Shown: positions 1 to 9,889 of the stretch, one piece after another
Numbering within the stretch: the first letter of the stretch is position 1
Layout of the letters: the number at the start of each line of letters is the position of its first letter
DNA from: Gremmenia infestans
Taxonomy: Eukaryota; Ascomycota; Leotiomycetes; Helotiales; Hamatocanthoscyphaceae
NCBI GenBank assembly: GCA_032629725.1
Contig: JAFEVB010000037.1
Location: 496,001 to 560,000 of the forward strand
Length of the DNA: 64,000 bases
Direction of reading: 5' to 3'
Made by a program: the position numbers and the translations under genes
Notes under the pieces: generated by a model
Told to the model about the DNA's origin: nothing
Database searches by the model: none
What the model saw: the letters and a program-made list of their open reading frames with translations, nothing else

Positions 1-669
1 CGACCAAACTGGGAAGACGACGTTGTATTTGCGAATCGACCCCGCAAGCACCAACACCAGCGAGCCTCAAGATCTAGAACGGAATTCGTGGAGACGTCAA
101 AAGTTGTTACGAGACAATCACAACCACGCTCCTCCCGTCCATCCGTCGAATACGTTCCCGCACCCCCCTCTCCCTCGCCTTCTCCCTCTCCACCTCCTCC
201 GCCTCCATTAATCATCAAATCCGCACCAGCACCCGCACCCGCAAGCCCGCCACGCGCACCCAGCCCCCCCGAAACATTCGCACTAGTGCGCGTAGAAGAA
301 GACCGGCGGTCTAGAGGCGGTGGCAGCGATGACGGCGGTGGCACGAGCGTGAGTCGGCGCAGTAGAGGCACAGGCGCGAAGAGTCGGGGGGGTGGGAATG
401 GGGGTGAGGAGGTGTATATTGAGCGCGAGAGGATTCGGGAGAGGATGGCTCCACCTCCAGCGCCATATGCTCCGCAGCAGGAATATGATACCTATCGGTA
501 TGTGCCACCGCCGCCACGGGAGAGGGACAGGGATGAGAGTATGGACCGTAGAAGGAGTAGGAGTATTACGTATGAGACAAATCCGAGGGCTAGTGGGCGC
601 GTTGTGGAGAGGGAGCGTGTGGTAGTTGAGGATGGGGGGAGGAGGAGGGAGTATTATCGTAGGCCTTGA
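1..669 (+). CDS. 3' end of a proline- and arginine-rich low-complexity protein (partial)
   Basis: The frame is open from the first base of the window to a TGA at 667-669, and no ATG that looks like a start precedes the conserved-looking part, so the gene begins to the left of the window. The visible 222 residues are low complexity: a Pro/Ser run (PPSPSPSPSPP and a polyproline tract), Gly/Ser/Arg segments, then Arg/Glu-rich blocks such as YIERERIRERM and a Tyr/Pro-rich YDTYRYVPPPPRERDRD. The tail is basic and ends RREYYRRP. This composition suggests an intrinsically disordered, possibly RNA-binding or scaffolding tail, but I recognise no domain and assign no function. The high GC and codon bias suit a real gene rather than chance. 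Confidence 0.6.
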   Translation, partial: RPNWEDDVVFANRPRKHQHQRASRSRTEFVETSKVVTRQSQPRSSRPSVEYVPAPPSPSPSPSPPPPPPLIIKSAPAPAPASPPRAPSPPETFALVRVEEDRRSRGGGSDDGGGTSVSRRSRGTGAKSRGGGNGGEEVYIERERIRERMAPPPAPYAPQQEYDTYRYVPPPPRERDRDESMDRRRSRSITYETNPRASGRVVERERVVVEDGGRRREYYRRP

Positions 670-2903
670 GTGAGAAATGGGGTGGTTGTGTGAAAGGGGG
701 GTTTTTTTTATGGTGGGGGGAGGGAGGGGGAAGATATATGATATTGTGAGTGGTGTTGGCTGTTTGAAAGAATAGAAGGGGCGTTGTTGGATACTCTACT
801 TTTTAAGCGCGTATAATCGATCGATCGAGCTATTTCCATCTCAACTAATCATACAACTTACCCCTTCCTTTCACGCGGAATCCTCTCTTTTTTTGCCTTT
901 CCGCTCCCCCACTTCGAAGACTAAAACTCGTCGGAACAATATCCATCCCTCATTACTATCCTAAGTTCTGGCAAATACCTTTCTTTTTTTTTCTAGCTTC
1001 AAGTCTGCATGGCATTTTCAATTTCCTTGGCATTATATTACATCCTCCAATCCTTCCTTTACTAGTTTATAACACTCTTAATTCAAATCTCAATACTCCA
1101 ACTCCTCCATAGTAGGAGCTAAACCCAAAATATCTAGCCACCCTTCCCTTCAGCAATGGAATGGAATGGACAATCCAAGATGAAATGAAAGTTTGTTCTT
1201 AGGTAGAAGCGGGTAGTATATATTCTTTGTGTTTCATTTCTCATCGAACGGGTTCACGGAATGATCTTTGCTAAAAAAGCGATGCTCATAGTTGGCTAGG
1301 AATGGGTGAGCACTTAGAAAGGCTACTTGTATCCTGGCTCAGGAATGAATATTATGTTTTATTGAAACTACCTAGCAAGTGGAAAGTTCAGTGGCTTTTG
1401 CTTTTGCTTTTGCTGTCAAGAATGGTATTGCCGTCAATCCAAGTTTATTATCGAATCCTAGAGCTGGGGGAGAAATGGTGGATTTCAAACCGAGTAGGCG
1501 CTACAGTTGCAAAGTAACTTGAGGATTTACAGACATATTTTATCATGTTATGCTGTGACGAACGACGTACGACGGTAGCGCGTCGACCTAGGTTGCTGTT
1601 GCGAATGAGATGAGTTTCGGTGCTGGATTGTTTATTTATGTATTATGGATTTATATTTATGGGATCTCTGGAGTCTCGATCAATATATATATAAAATTAC
1701 AATCAGATGGGGAGGCAGAAGGCTCATAGTGGAGTGAGTAATCACGTAGCCCGATCTTCTTACGAATACCATGGTTTTTTGCTTTGACTTTAGTTTGACG
1801 TATATCTATCTATACTTCCCATCTTCTCCATCATCCAGATCTTGGTCCATAGTTTCTTTCAAGAACGCTTGTGCTTAGTTTTTAGATTGGTTTTGTCGGT
1901 TTTGTTTCACTTCATCTCTTCTCTTTCTCTTGTCTTCCCCTCAACCCCACCCGATGGTTTGCTGTCAATATGTAAATGACATGCTGTCAGTAAATGATTT
2001 GCTGTCATTAACATCTCGTTATATGCCTAGTACTCCTAAGAGCCATGAACTCGCCAGCACTGAATTTAGAACTCAAGAATATTGAAGCTACTGATGTTAT
2101 TTGTATTCCTGGTTCGCAGGCAATGAAAGGGATGCTAGGAAGAAAGCCACAGTGAACCCATTTTGAACTATGCGGAAGTCGATAGTGCTTATTGGGTGAT
2201 GTGATTGTTTGATTTATATACATTAGAATTTAGAACATTGGACCGGGATTAGGGAAGGCACAACCCGTTCTGTTTATAGAACGCATGTCGTCCAAGCAGG
2301 TGGAATTTCGTAGTAGCATCTCAAAGTAGTCCTTTGAAGAATGCGATATATATACGAAGAATACAATGATACGGTTGCTTGTTTCTTTTGTGGAAGCATT
2401 TGTGTTGGGCACTTCCTAATGGGTGGTCCGTGCTTTTGAGGTTATTCTCAACTTCCAGTATCTATACCTACGTACTTTTAGCTTATCTCTTTATAGTTAT
2501 CTTAGTCAATAAGACCTTTATATTGATGCTCTACCGAGCCGTAACACCTTTTAGCAGAGCAAACCTAAGAAGAACCCCAGAAAATACTACCCCTCCAGTG
2601 CGAGAGGAAGTCTAGGGGGATCATATTAGGTTTAGGTCTCATCAGGTTCTGCACCTCGCAACACTTACATACGATTTCTTCAATATAGTTTATCATAACA
2701 AGTTGCAGTATTTAAATTGACCATATCCCCATTTCCTGGCGTACTGGGACTCAGTGAACGATATTTGCAGATTTCAAGTTTTTGCTTCAAACCTGATACT
2801 TAATTACAAGGCCCAGCTCGCTATGCCAATTTCCATCCAATTTCCAATCAATCCATCATGCCACCAAGGATACCCCCATTTCACACACTACTCAATGAAG
2901 CAA
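670..2903. other. Long intergenic stretch without a supported gene
   Basis: About 2.2 kb with no convincing coding frame on either strand. It begins with GT-rich 3' flank of the preceding gene. It holds a short (CTTTTG)3 run near 1395-1413 and three spaced copies of TGCTGTCA at about 1960, 1982 and 2000. The short open frames here have no domain-like composition. Confidence 0.5.
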
Positions 2904-3329
2904 CTAATGTTCCATCTCATCAGCTGAGCCAACAGTCAAAGCACCAAACTCCCTAGCAAGATCAGCCTCCGGCTCTTCCCTAATTGCCTCCTTAATAGCC
3001 TCCTTAACGTCCCTCAACACGCCTTCCAAGAGCGAAAATCTTACAACCGCCCCCACAAACACAGAGTGGTCTCGCTGTACCGAATCCAAAAGACGAGCCA
3101 AAATCACCTTCTCTTCCTCGAAATAGGCTTTCAAGCCATGGACGTCGTGGCAGCCGAAGTCTGCTATAATTTTCCGCACTCGTTGCATGGTTTGGGACGA
3201 AGGCGGGTTTTGCTTCATCATGTGCTCGATGGATAGGAACTTTGACTTGATCCGGATAATACATTGGGCGCTTTGAGAGATGGTGACTTCTCTTCTGCTG
3301 CGCAAGCGGGCACCATTTCGAGGCCTCAT
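2904..3329 (-). CDS. Hypothetical small helical protein (141 aa)
   Basis: An uninterrupted frame with an ATG in good context (AAAATGAGG). A 48-base extension upstream is open but begins with TTG, so I use the ATG. The first 25 residues are basic (MRPRNGARLRSRRE), and the remainder is charged and predicted by eye to be helical, with MQRVRKIIADFGC and VLRDVKEAIKEAIREEPEADLAREF. No family is recognised. It is the first of three similarly sized minus-strand genes (with 3847-4503 and 4947-5657) that share a loose pattern of an RV-containing helix followed by further charged helices, and they may be diverged paralogues. Lineage-specific function unknown. Confidence 0.5.
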   Translation of the reverse strand: MRPRNGARLRSRREVTISQSAQCIIRIKSKFLSIEHMMKQNPPSSQTMQRVRKIIADFGCHDVHGLKAYFEEEKVILARLLDSVQRDHSVFVGAVVRFSLLEGVLRDVKEAIKEAIREEPEADLAREFGALTVGSADEMEH

Positions 3330-3846
3330 TTTGGTGGTGTTCTGCTCTGAGTAAGGTTGAGGTGTTGAATTGATCAAATTCAGGAGAGGACAAGTCCTGG
3401 TTGTTATCTCTGATTCGTGGGGTTTTCCTTGATGAGATTTGAGCAGAGTGTTTCTGAATAATCTTGAGGGAACATTGCACTTATAGCTGTGCAGATGGTC
3501 GGGTGTTGCATTCTCGACTGACTATCATATTTGGAACCTAACGGGAACTTAATCACTAGACTTTTCTGTCACTGCTGTCTAATAGCTTATTTTACGGTAC
3601 TAATAGAGGCTTGCACACTTACTAGTACAAGAGTAAGCGATCTTCTACTTTTTTCAGTTTACGAAATGATTATTCAGGTACCTCTAGCTGTGGAACTGTG
3701 GATAACTTTTAATTTTTACTTCTTAGGACCTGAAAGATAGATTGATGGTGATTTCGTTCTCGGTACAAGCTCAATTGACCCGTTATATACACTTTCAACC
3801 CTATTCCCCGTCCCATTTCCAAGATATTCAGATGAAGATCCAGCAT
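3330..3846. other. Intergenic, no gene seen
   Basis: About 500 bp between two minus-strand genes. It should contain the promoter of the left gene and the 3' flank of the right one. No RNA gene or repeat was seen. Confidence 0.4.
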
Positions 3847-4503
3847 TTAGAAGTTGGTGGCCATTGGCGGAGTCAACGGAGGATACCACTTATCTGCAAC
3901 CCTCAACATGCCCATGCTCTCCAAGAAACCCTCATCCTCATCAGCATCAAAGAAACTCTGATACGGAAGCATACAGTCCCCGATTCTAAAAGCTACAGCC
4001 GCATATCTCTCGCCTTCCACAGCCTGTACCAGGAAGCTGTCAAAATCCTTCCACAGACCCAAATGACCTTCCGATTTCTTCGGGCCAATGAGAAGCGTTC
4101 TGATCTTCTTGATAACTGCGCCGTTATCCCTCATCAAGTCCATGTAGTTCTTGTACTTCTCGAGTGCAATGCCTTTGATCAAACAAGCCCAGTCTTCAAA
4201 GGCCGCAGTGTCTTCGTCGTTGCACTTTAGTATCTCCCAGACCCTAGTGATCATGGATTCATGTTGTAAGAGGATCTCACACCCCATATCCTTGACGTCT
4301 GAATATTTGCTGGAGATTGGAGAATTGGCGGACGCTGAAGAAGTGTTGGTTTCGAGGGGGGCTGGTTGGCTGCCTAGCGAAGCGGTATGAGCACTTCCGC
4401 GGGGGATTTTGCTGGTTCGACATTGGCTTGCGTCTTGGATGGATTTATCAGGTGAATACACTCTTTTGCGTGAAATGGTCCCTTCCATTGGATAGGGAGC
4501 CAT
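3847..4503 (-). CDS. Hypothetical protein (218 aa)
   Basis: A single open frame starting at an ATG in good context (AAGATGGCT). The N-terminal 65 residues are Ser/Pro-rich and look disordered. The rest is a charged, probably helical globular part with HESMITRVWEIL, FEDWACLIKGIALEKYKNYMD and KKIRTLLIGPKKSEG. The C-terminus KWYPPLTPPMATNF is aromatic and proline-rich. I recognise no domain. Size, strand and the middle helical pattern resemble the neighbours at 2904-3329 and 4947-5657, so a small local family is possible. Function unknown. Confidence 0.5.
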   Translation of the reverse strand: MAPYPMEGTISRKRVYSPDKSIQDASQCRTSKIPRGSAHTASLGSQPAPLETNTSSASANSPISSKYSDVKDMGCEILLQHESMITRVWEILKCNDEDTAAFEDWACLIKGIALEKYKNYMDLMRDNGAVIKKIRTLLIGPKKSEGHLGLWKDFDSFLVQAVEGERYAAVAFRIGDCMLPYQSFFDADEDEGFLESMGMLRVADKWYPPLTPPMATNF

Positions 4504-4946
4504 CTTGAGGTTAGTCTCGAATGAGAACGCGCTTGAGTGGCAGAACTCGAAAGTGCGCTGCTCGAGAAATTAGAGTGGCAAAGCCGCAGAAAGTTATTTC
4601 TGAGATGTTCTGATGGAATGAAGTATTTTTCGAGGGGAAAGGAATTTTTAATTATTATTTTAGACAGTCCAGGTCGTAATTCTGAAAGACTAAGCTTGGG
4701 AGCTACCACAAGCTCCGTCCTAGATAATCCGAACGGACACAACCCATATCATGATTCTGACGTACCAGGGGCTTTAGCTATTACAAGAATGGTCCTTAAT
4801 CATCCCAATGGTAGAGCCGATCTTCAGAACTAGTTTTAGGGTTCCAAAATCTACTGTCGTGGGACAGTTTGCTCTTGAATTAGGCACGTGGGAGATCAAA
4901 GATTGTCTATTGGAAGTAGCTATCAAAGTGCGAGATAATCACCGAA
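4504..4946. other. Intergenic, no gene seen
   Basis: About 440 bp of presumed promoter and terminator sequence between two minus-strand hypothetical genes; nothing else recognised. Confidence 0.4.
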
Positions 4947-5657
4947 TCAAAATCTAAGCCCTAACCCTCTCTGATCCTCCATATCACGCTGCCTCTGAGC
5001 TTCATAGACCCTAAGATGCTCCCTCAAAGTAGGGGCCACATGTAGCCGACTTTCTTCGTCTGCGACTACATCATCAGATGGCTCCAACAACCCCATTTCC
5101 CTGTTAAGAAGTTCCATATCATCTCCATTAACCTCACCAGGATCAATTCCATTCAATATAGCTCCTGTTACCCTCCTTAGCGTCCTCTCTATATGATCCA
5201 ACGCAGGACCCATCCTGAAATGCATCTGCCCATCCGCAATCTCGCGTCTAATCCCAAGGAACTCGCGCTGCACGCCTCGATAACTCGGGTAGCCGAGCGG
5301 TTGGAGCACGCGCGTGATCGTACTAACTTGTGAACGGACAAGTGGCTGGATAGCTATGAAGCAGCCATCTATGCGCTGAATCATATGTGGGATCCGGGCT
5401 CGGTCTTCTTGAGACATAGGACCTCGTTGTGGCGGCATGTGGTGTTGTCGTTGGTCGTCGCGGATTGGTGGTGATCGGCGGATAGTTCTGCGTGGTAGTT
5501 CCCAGCGTCCTAGTGATTCTTGTTGGGCGCGGTTATGCAGGGCGCGGTCATGCAATGGCTGCCAGACATCATTGTCTTCCCGAATTGCGTGGATTTGCTG
5601 GCGCATCTCTTCGAACTCGAGCGGCTGTAGCCTTTCTGGGGCACCCATGTTCGGCAT
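4947..5657 (-). CDS. Hypothetical protein (236 aa)
   Basis: The frame runs further upstream to 5885, but the ATG at 5657 has the better context (CTCAAGATGCCG) and the extra 76 residues look non-coding, so I use 5657. The protein is Arg/Gln-rich with an early charged region (FEEMRQQIHAIRED), a basic middle and a conserved-looking segment VSTITRVLQPLGYPSYRGVQREFLGI split by prolines, then IERTLRRVTGAILNG. No domain is recognised. It is the third of a row of minus-strand small genes with a vaguely common pattern. Confidence 0.5.
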   Translation of the reverse strand: MPNMGAPERLQPLEFEEMRQQIHAIREDNDVWQPLHDRALHNRAQQESLGRWELPRRTIRRSPPIRDDQRQHHMPPQRGPMSQEDRARIPHMIQRIDGCFIAIQPLVRSQVSTITRVLQPLGYPSYRGVQREFLGIRREIADGQMHFRMGPALDHIERTLRRVTGAILNGIDPGEVNGDDMELLNREMGLLEPSDDVVADEESRLHVAPTLREHLRVYEAQRQRDMEDQRGLGLRF

Positions 5658-6176
5658 CTTGAGCTGTGAGGCTTTGCTGTTGGAGAGGTTTTTTTTCTTT
5701 CTGTCTTCGTGGAAGTGAGAAAGGATACGAGGCAAATGAGCAGATAATTCAAGACTATATATTGATGATATTCTGAGTGCGTCATGGTGAAATATAGTAC
5801 AGCTAGGTATGAATAGTCCAGCGCAGCCGGTTTGAAAAGGGGGGCCGATCGCACGGTAGTGTCTTAAGCGAGCCAATGAAACCAAGCCAACGTGCCAAAT
5901 TCAGCTTGGAGTTGTAACTGTAGAACGCAACATTTCATCGCTACTGTAAACCCAGAGACACGTAGGATAATGAAGATATTTGGATTCAAGGTTGATAGAT
6001 ACAGCGGGGGTGGATTGATAAGACTTAACATTGAAACTAGTACCCTTCAAAGCGACTCAAACTCGCACAGTAATTTAAATCTCCCGAATCCATCTGCTAG
6101 ACCCACTAATACTCATACTACCCCCGTCCCCTTCCAATAATTTGCTCCTATCCTGAATGTCAGCATTCTCAACAAT
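5658..6176. other. Intergenic, no gene seen
   Basis: About 520 bp between two minus-strand genes. The open extension of the left gene covers part of it but starts far from any good context. No RNA gene or repeat seen. Confidence 0.4.
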
Positions 6177-7161
6177 TCAGAGTATGGTATCCTCCTCGAT
6201 TGTCGATCTTAGACTGATGTTGTCTGAGCTCAAAGAAAGGTCGTCCGTCAGACTTTGACCTCTGGCCTCGCAAGGTATGCCGAAGGTGCACCAAGCCCCC
6301 TTTACTTTGTCAATACTGTGTGGGAAGGCATTGGTCATGCATGTGTTGTAGGCATCCACTTGCGATTTCCTTGCGAAGGCAGAGCGGCCTGCGGAACAGG
6401 GCTCCTTCGTCGTTCCCTCTGATATACAATGCTTTATTGAGACCGTTGAAGAAAGCCGAGACCGCCTGATTTTCCCACACGATGCACCCTTCCTTGGAGA
6501 AGGCTTCCGGGTAGTTTTCTGGCTCACTGTACTTTTTGGTGTTGGATTGACAGACCTGCGGTTTCTGTACTTAAGAGCGTGAATCAGGAAACCGTGCCCA
6601 CTGTCAGGTCCTACAACGGTAACAACGCCCCTAGCGTCCAAGCAGCACATACATGTAACAGCCTTCCTCTTTGTATTTATCATGGCGAGGGATACCTCGT
6701 CTGGATTCACGAGGGCGATTCGTGCAAAGCGTGTGCCATGTGGTATGTTATGCCGGTGCATAATGTCTGTTCGCTCTGAGCGAGTGAAATCCTCAAAGTA
6801 TAGGATGCTTCGGATTTTGTAGAGACCGTCGCCAAAGTAATCCTGGATAGCCTTGCCAAGGGGATCATGAGACTTGTCGACGCAAGAATCAAGCTTGCTG
6901 CTGAGGTAGATGAGTACTTGAGGCTCGGCAGCAGTTGTGGAACTTGGGACTTCAACAGCGCTCTGGGTGGGCATCAGAATTGGTACAATGTAAACAAAGG
7001 TACGGAATGCTCACCTTGAGATTGATTCCGGCGTTTCCATCTTTGACCAGTTTGAAGATGATTTCGTCAAGTTTAGCCTCAATCGACGGGGGTGAGGAGC
7101 TGCTGGGATTGGATTCTGCTGTGTCGACTGTATCAACTTCTATGAAATCTTTCAACTCCAT
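6177..7161 (-). CDS. Hypothetical protein, two exons (310 aa)
   Basis: Exon 1 is 7015-7161 and exon 2 is 6177-6962, joined across a 52-bp intron with GTGAGC donor and CAG acceptor that keeps the frame at phase 0. The start ATG at 7161 begins MELKDFIEVDTVD. The N-terminal exon is acidic with a Ser/Pro stretch. The central part (QVLIYLSSKLDSC, SILYFEDFTRSERTDIMHRHNIP, RFARIALVNPDEVSLAMI, VVTVVGPDSGHGF) looks like a small alpha/beta fold. The C-terminal third is basic and Ser/Thr-rich. I do not recognise the family. Lineage-specific protein of unknown role. Confidence 0.5.
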
Positions 7162-7759
7162 TGTGAAAACAGAGCAAGTTGTTGTTTTTAAGAATATGTA
7201 AAGATTATGCAAATTCTGTGGCTTTTCGTCCTTGAGGTGGGCACAGGTTCGAAAGAATGATTGAAACCCGTCTCCTAGAGGATGTAGTGAAGATGCAGAG
7301 GAACGTTCTTGAAAGGAATCTGGGGCCTCTAGATAGATAGATCTACTAGAGGGCGCAAATTTCGGACTAGACTTGGGCAATTCGAATCTCGACTGATGGA
7401 TGTCGAGTCAAATAACTGCGGGAAGAACGGGCCTTCCCGCAATACTATCCAATTTTCTGCCACACTAGTAGGATATGAGGATGCACGTCTGAAGAGGAAA
7501 ACTGATTTCTTTAAGGGTTGGGCGTGCCCTCCTAACATAAGAACCGGCTTCGAACTTGAGAGTAGGGTGCTGATATTGTTTGTGTAGAAGTGCATTCGCT
7601 GTCGTGATCAAAATGGACATCTTAGAGCCACTAGGCGAACTTTAATTATGAGTGCCGGGGAAAACACATGGTACGACCACTCAACTGGGGTACGCGGTGT
7701 TTAATTTCCTGTCCCAAAGCAAAGCGTGAACCCAATTTAAGACTTGGTATGTTATTACT
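7162..7759. other. Intergenic, no gene seen
   Basis: About 600 bp between the upstream end of one minus-strand gene and the 3' end of RSA4. Short frames on both strands have no recognisable content. Confidence 0.4.
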
Positions 7760-9466
7760 TCAATGTCTCCAGATACGAACTGCTTTGTCCTTCCCACCAC
7801 TTCCAACCTTCTGGCCATCTGGACTCCAGTCTACCGCATACACTTCATCATTATGACCAGGAAGATCTGTCAACGATGATTAGCTGATGTCTTCTTCAAA
7901 AGAGTTGACGCAATATTCGATCTACGAAACAACAAAGACCACTAGATTGTTCAGAAGACTTACCAACAGAGAGTTTGTGAGTTCGCATGTCCCAAACTTT
8001 GAGAGTGGTATCCTTTGATCCGGTGACCAATAATCTAGAATCCGGACTGAATGCACACTGGTATACTGGCGCTACATGCCCTCTCAAGGTGTTGATGAAT
8101 TTCCCATCCCGCGCGTTCCAAATCTTCGTGTGATTGTCAAATCCAGAGGATGCAATAAGAAGCCCATCGGGAGAAAAGGTAACATGGTTGACTTGCTTTT
8201 GGTGTCCAAGCATGCGTGCAACCGGTTTTGTCCCCTTGGATGGATCCCACAAATACATCGTAAAGTCGTCGCTCGCCGACACCAGGCGCTCAACGACCTC
8301 ACCTTGGATCGTTGCCGCTTTCAAGAACCTCTCAAGTGCTTTTGCTCTTTTGGCATCTTCTGAATCTGGAATTTGTCCTGTGTGGTCGTGGTATGCTGTT
8401 CGGAGTACAAAATCTGTCGATAAAGCAAGATGATTGACCCAATGTGCGTGGGAGTTCAGGGAATGAGCTAAAGTACCATCCTTCGCATTCCATACTTTCA
8501 CTGTCTTGTCGTGTGAACCAGTATATATGAATCCCGTTCCTCCCCACTTGACACAAGAAACGGAGCCTTTGTGCCCACTTAGTACTAACTCAATCGTCTG
8601 TTGGTTGGTCGACCATACTCTGACTGTTGCATCTTTCGATGCAGAAGCTAAGCGAGGCTCTCCTTGCTTCTGAATATGATATGGCTCCCAAGCTAAACTC
8701 GTGACCCACTTCGTATGCCCCTTCATTGGTTTCCCTGCCTCCTTGCCCGTTTTTGGATCCCACATCCGTACAGTATTGTCCATACTTCCAGTCGCAATCC
8801 TCGATTCGTCAGGCGACCAACTAACTGCAAGAACCCAGCTTGTATGTCCTTTCAGTGTATGTACAGGTGTTCCAGTATCACAGTCCCATATTCTAGCAGT
8901 ATTGTCTCCAGATCCACTCACCATCCGACTGGAGGTTCTTGGGGAGAATTGAGTTGCAAGAATAGCTTCGCCATGTCCTGGGATTGTGGAAGCACATCTC
9001 GAAACTGCCTGAACTCTAAACACTGCTTGTGGTGCCGCAGATATATTTAGGACTTCTTCTGTACTGATCAATCCTGGAGTGAGGAGAGTCTTGTATATGT
9101 TCGTGGGAAAAGCAGTTGTGGTAGTTTCTTTAGTTTTCTTGTCGGGAACGGGCAGAGTGAAGCGATAGGGGATATACTCTGAAGAGTCCTTGGGGTGTGT
9201 TAGTATAATGAAGAGGGCTTGTCGCTCGGCTGGCCTACATGTTCTTGCAAGGTATTCAGAAGAAGCTCTAGGTTCTTGGGGTTTGCATTCGCGACTGGCA
9301 CCAGAACCGGGCCTGAACCTATTGGCAGCCCCGTGATTTCATCAAAGAATTGTATTCTTAGACTTCCCGCATCACTCGGGATTTCCTCAATATCTTGCTG
9401 TTGTCTTGCTCTCTCTGCGGCATCAGTTCTCTGTCTCTTGCTTGGTGGGGGGAGGACGGTCGTCAT
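7760..9466 (-). CDS. rsa4: RSA4/Notchless, WD40 ribosome assembly factor
   Basis: Rsa4 acts on the pre-60S particle in the nucleolus and nucleoplasm, where its N-terminal ubiquitin-like domain is gripped by the AAA ATPase Rea1/Midasin. Three exons (9239-9466, 7964-9188, 7760-7866) give 519 residues, the usual family size. Introns are 50 bp and 97 bp; the first has a clear CTAAC branch site. The N-terminus carries the NLE domain (LRIQFFDEITGLPIG and following), and the rest is a run of WD40 repeats with GHGEAILATQFSP, GSGDNTARIWD, GSHDKTVKVWN and a C-terminal VGSGGKDKAVRIWRH. The start is the second in-frame ATG, MTTVLPPPSKRQR, which gives a basic tail typical of the family. The gene is divergent from MSH4. 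Assignment is secure from repeat content and both termini. Confidence 0.95.
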
Positions 9467-9889
9467 GGCGTCGCTGGTAATTGCAAGGACGAATAACCCA
9501 GACAATTAGAGAGTCTGATATGTGTTGAGGGAGCGTAGAACTTCTCTATATGGTAAAAAAAGTGTAGATGTTCAAGAAACGGGAGTCGTGTTGCAAGGCC
9601 GGCGAATTTGGCGAAAATTCTCCAAAATTGTTCAGCCTTGTGGTGGTCCGTGCACCTCAGTTGCGCCCGGCACCTAAATGTCCCCCCGCCTCAGCAACTT
9701 CTCTTTCTCTCATTATTCCACAACCAGACTTCGTACCAGGCCTGGCGACAACTTCACCTATGCCAGATACATGCTATTGTGCCATTGAGGGAAAGCTGTT
9801 ATGTTACCGCCAATTACTTGATATACCGACTAATCTCTAGATATTAACCCGTCATTTCAACAGTCAACCTCATCTCACATGCATAGAAC
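9467..9889. promoter_or_regulatory. Shared divergent promoter of rsa4 and msh4
   Basis: 423 bp separate the start codons of rsa4 (minus) and msh4 (plus), so both promoters must lie here. No particular regulatory motif was identified with confidence. Confidence 0.5.

Noticed and set aside
5275..5320. Sequence resembling a tRNA D-arm (GGTAGCCGAGCGGTTGG)
   Set aside because: It lies inside an open protein-coding frame on the minus strand and the rest of a cloverleaf is missing.
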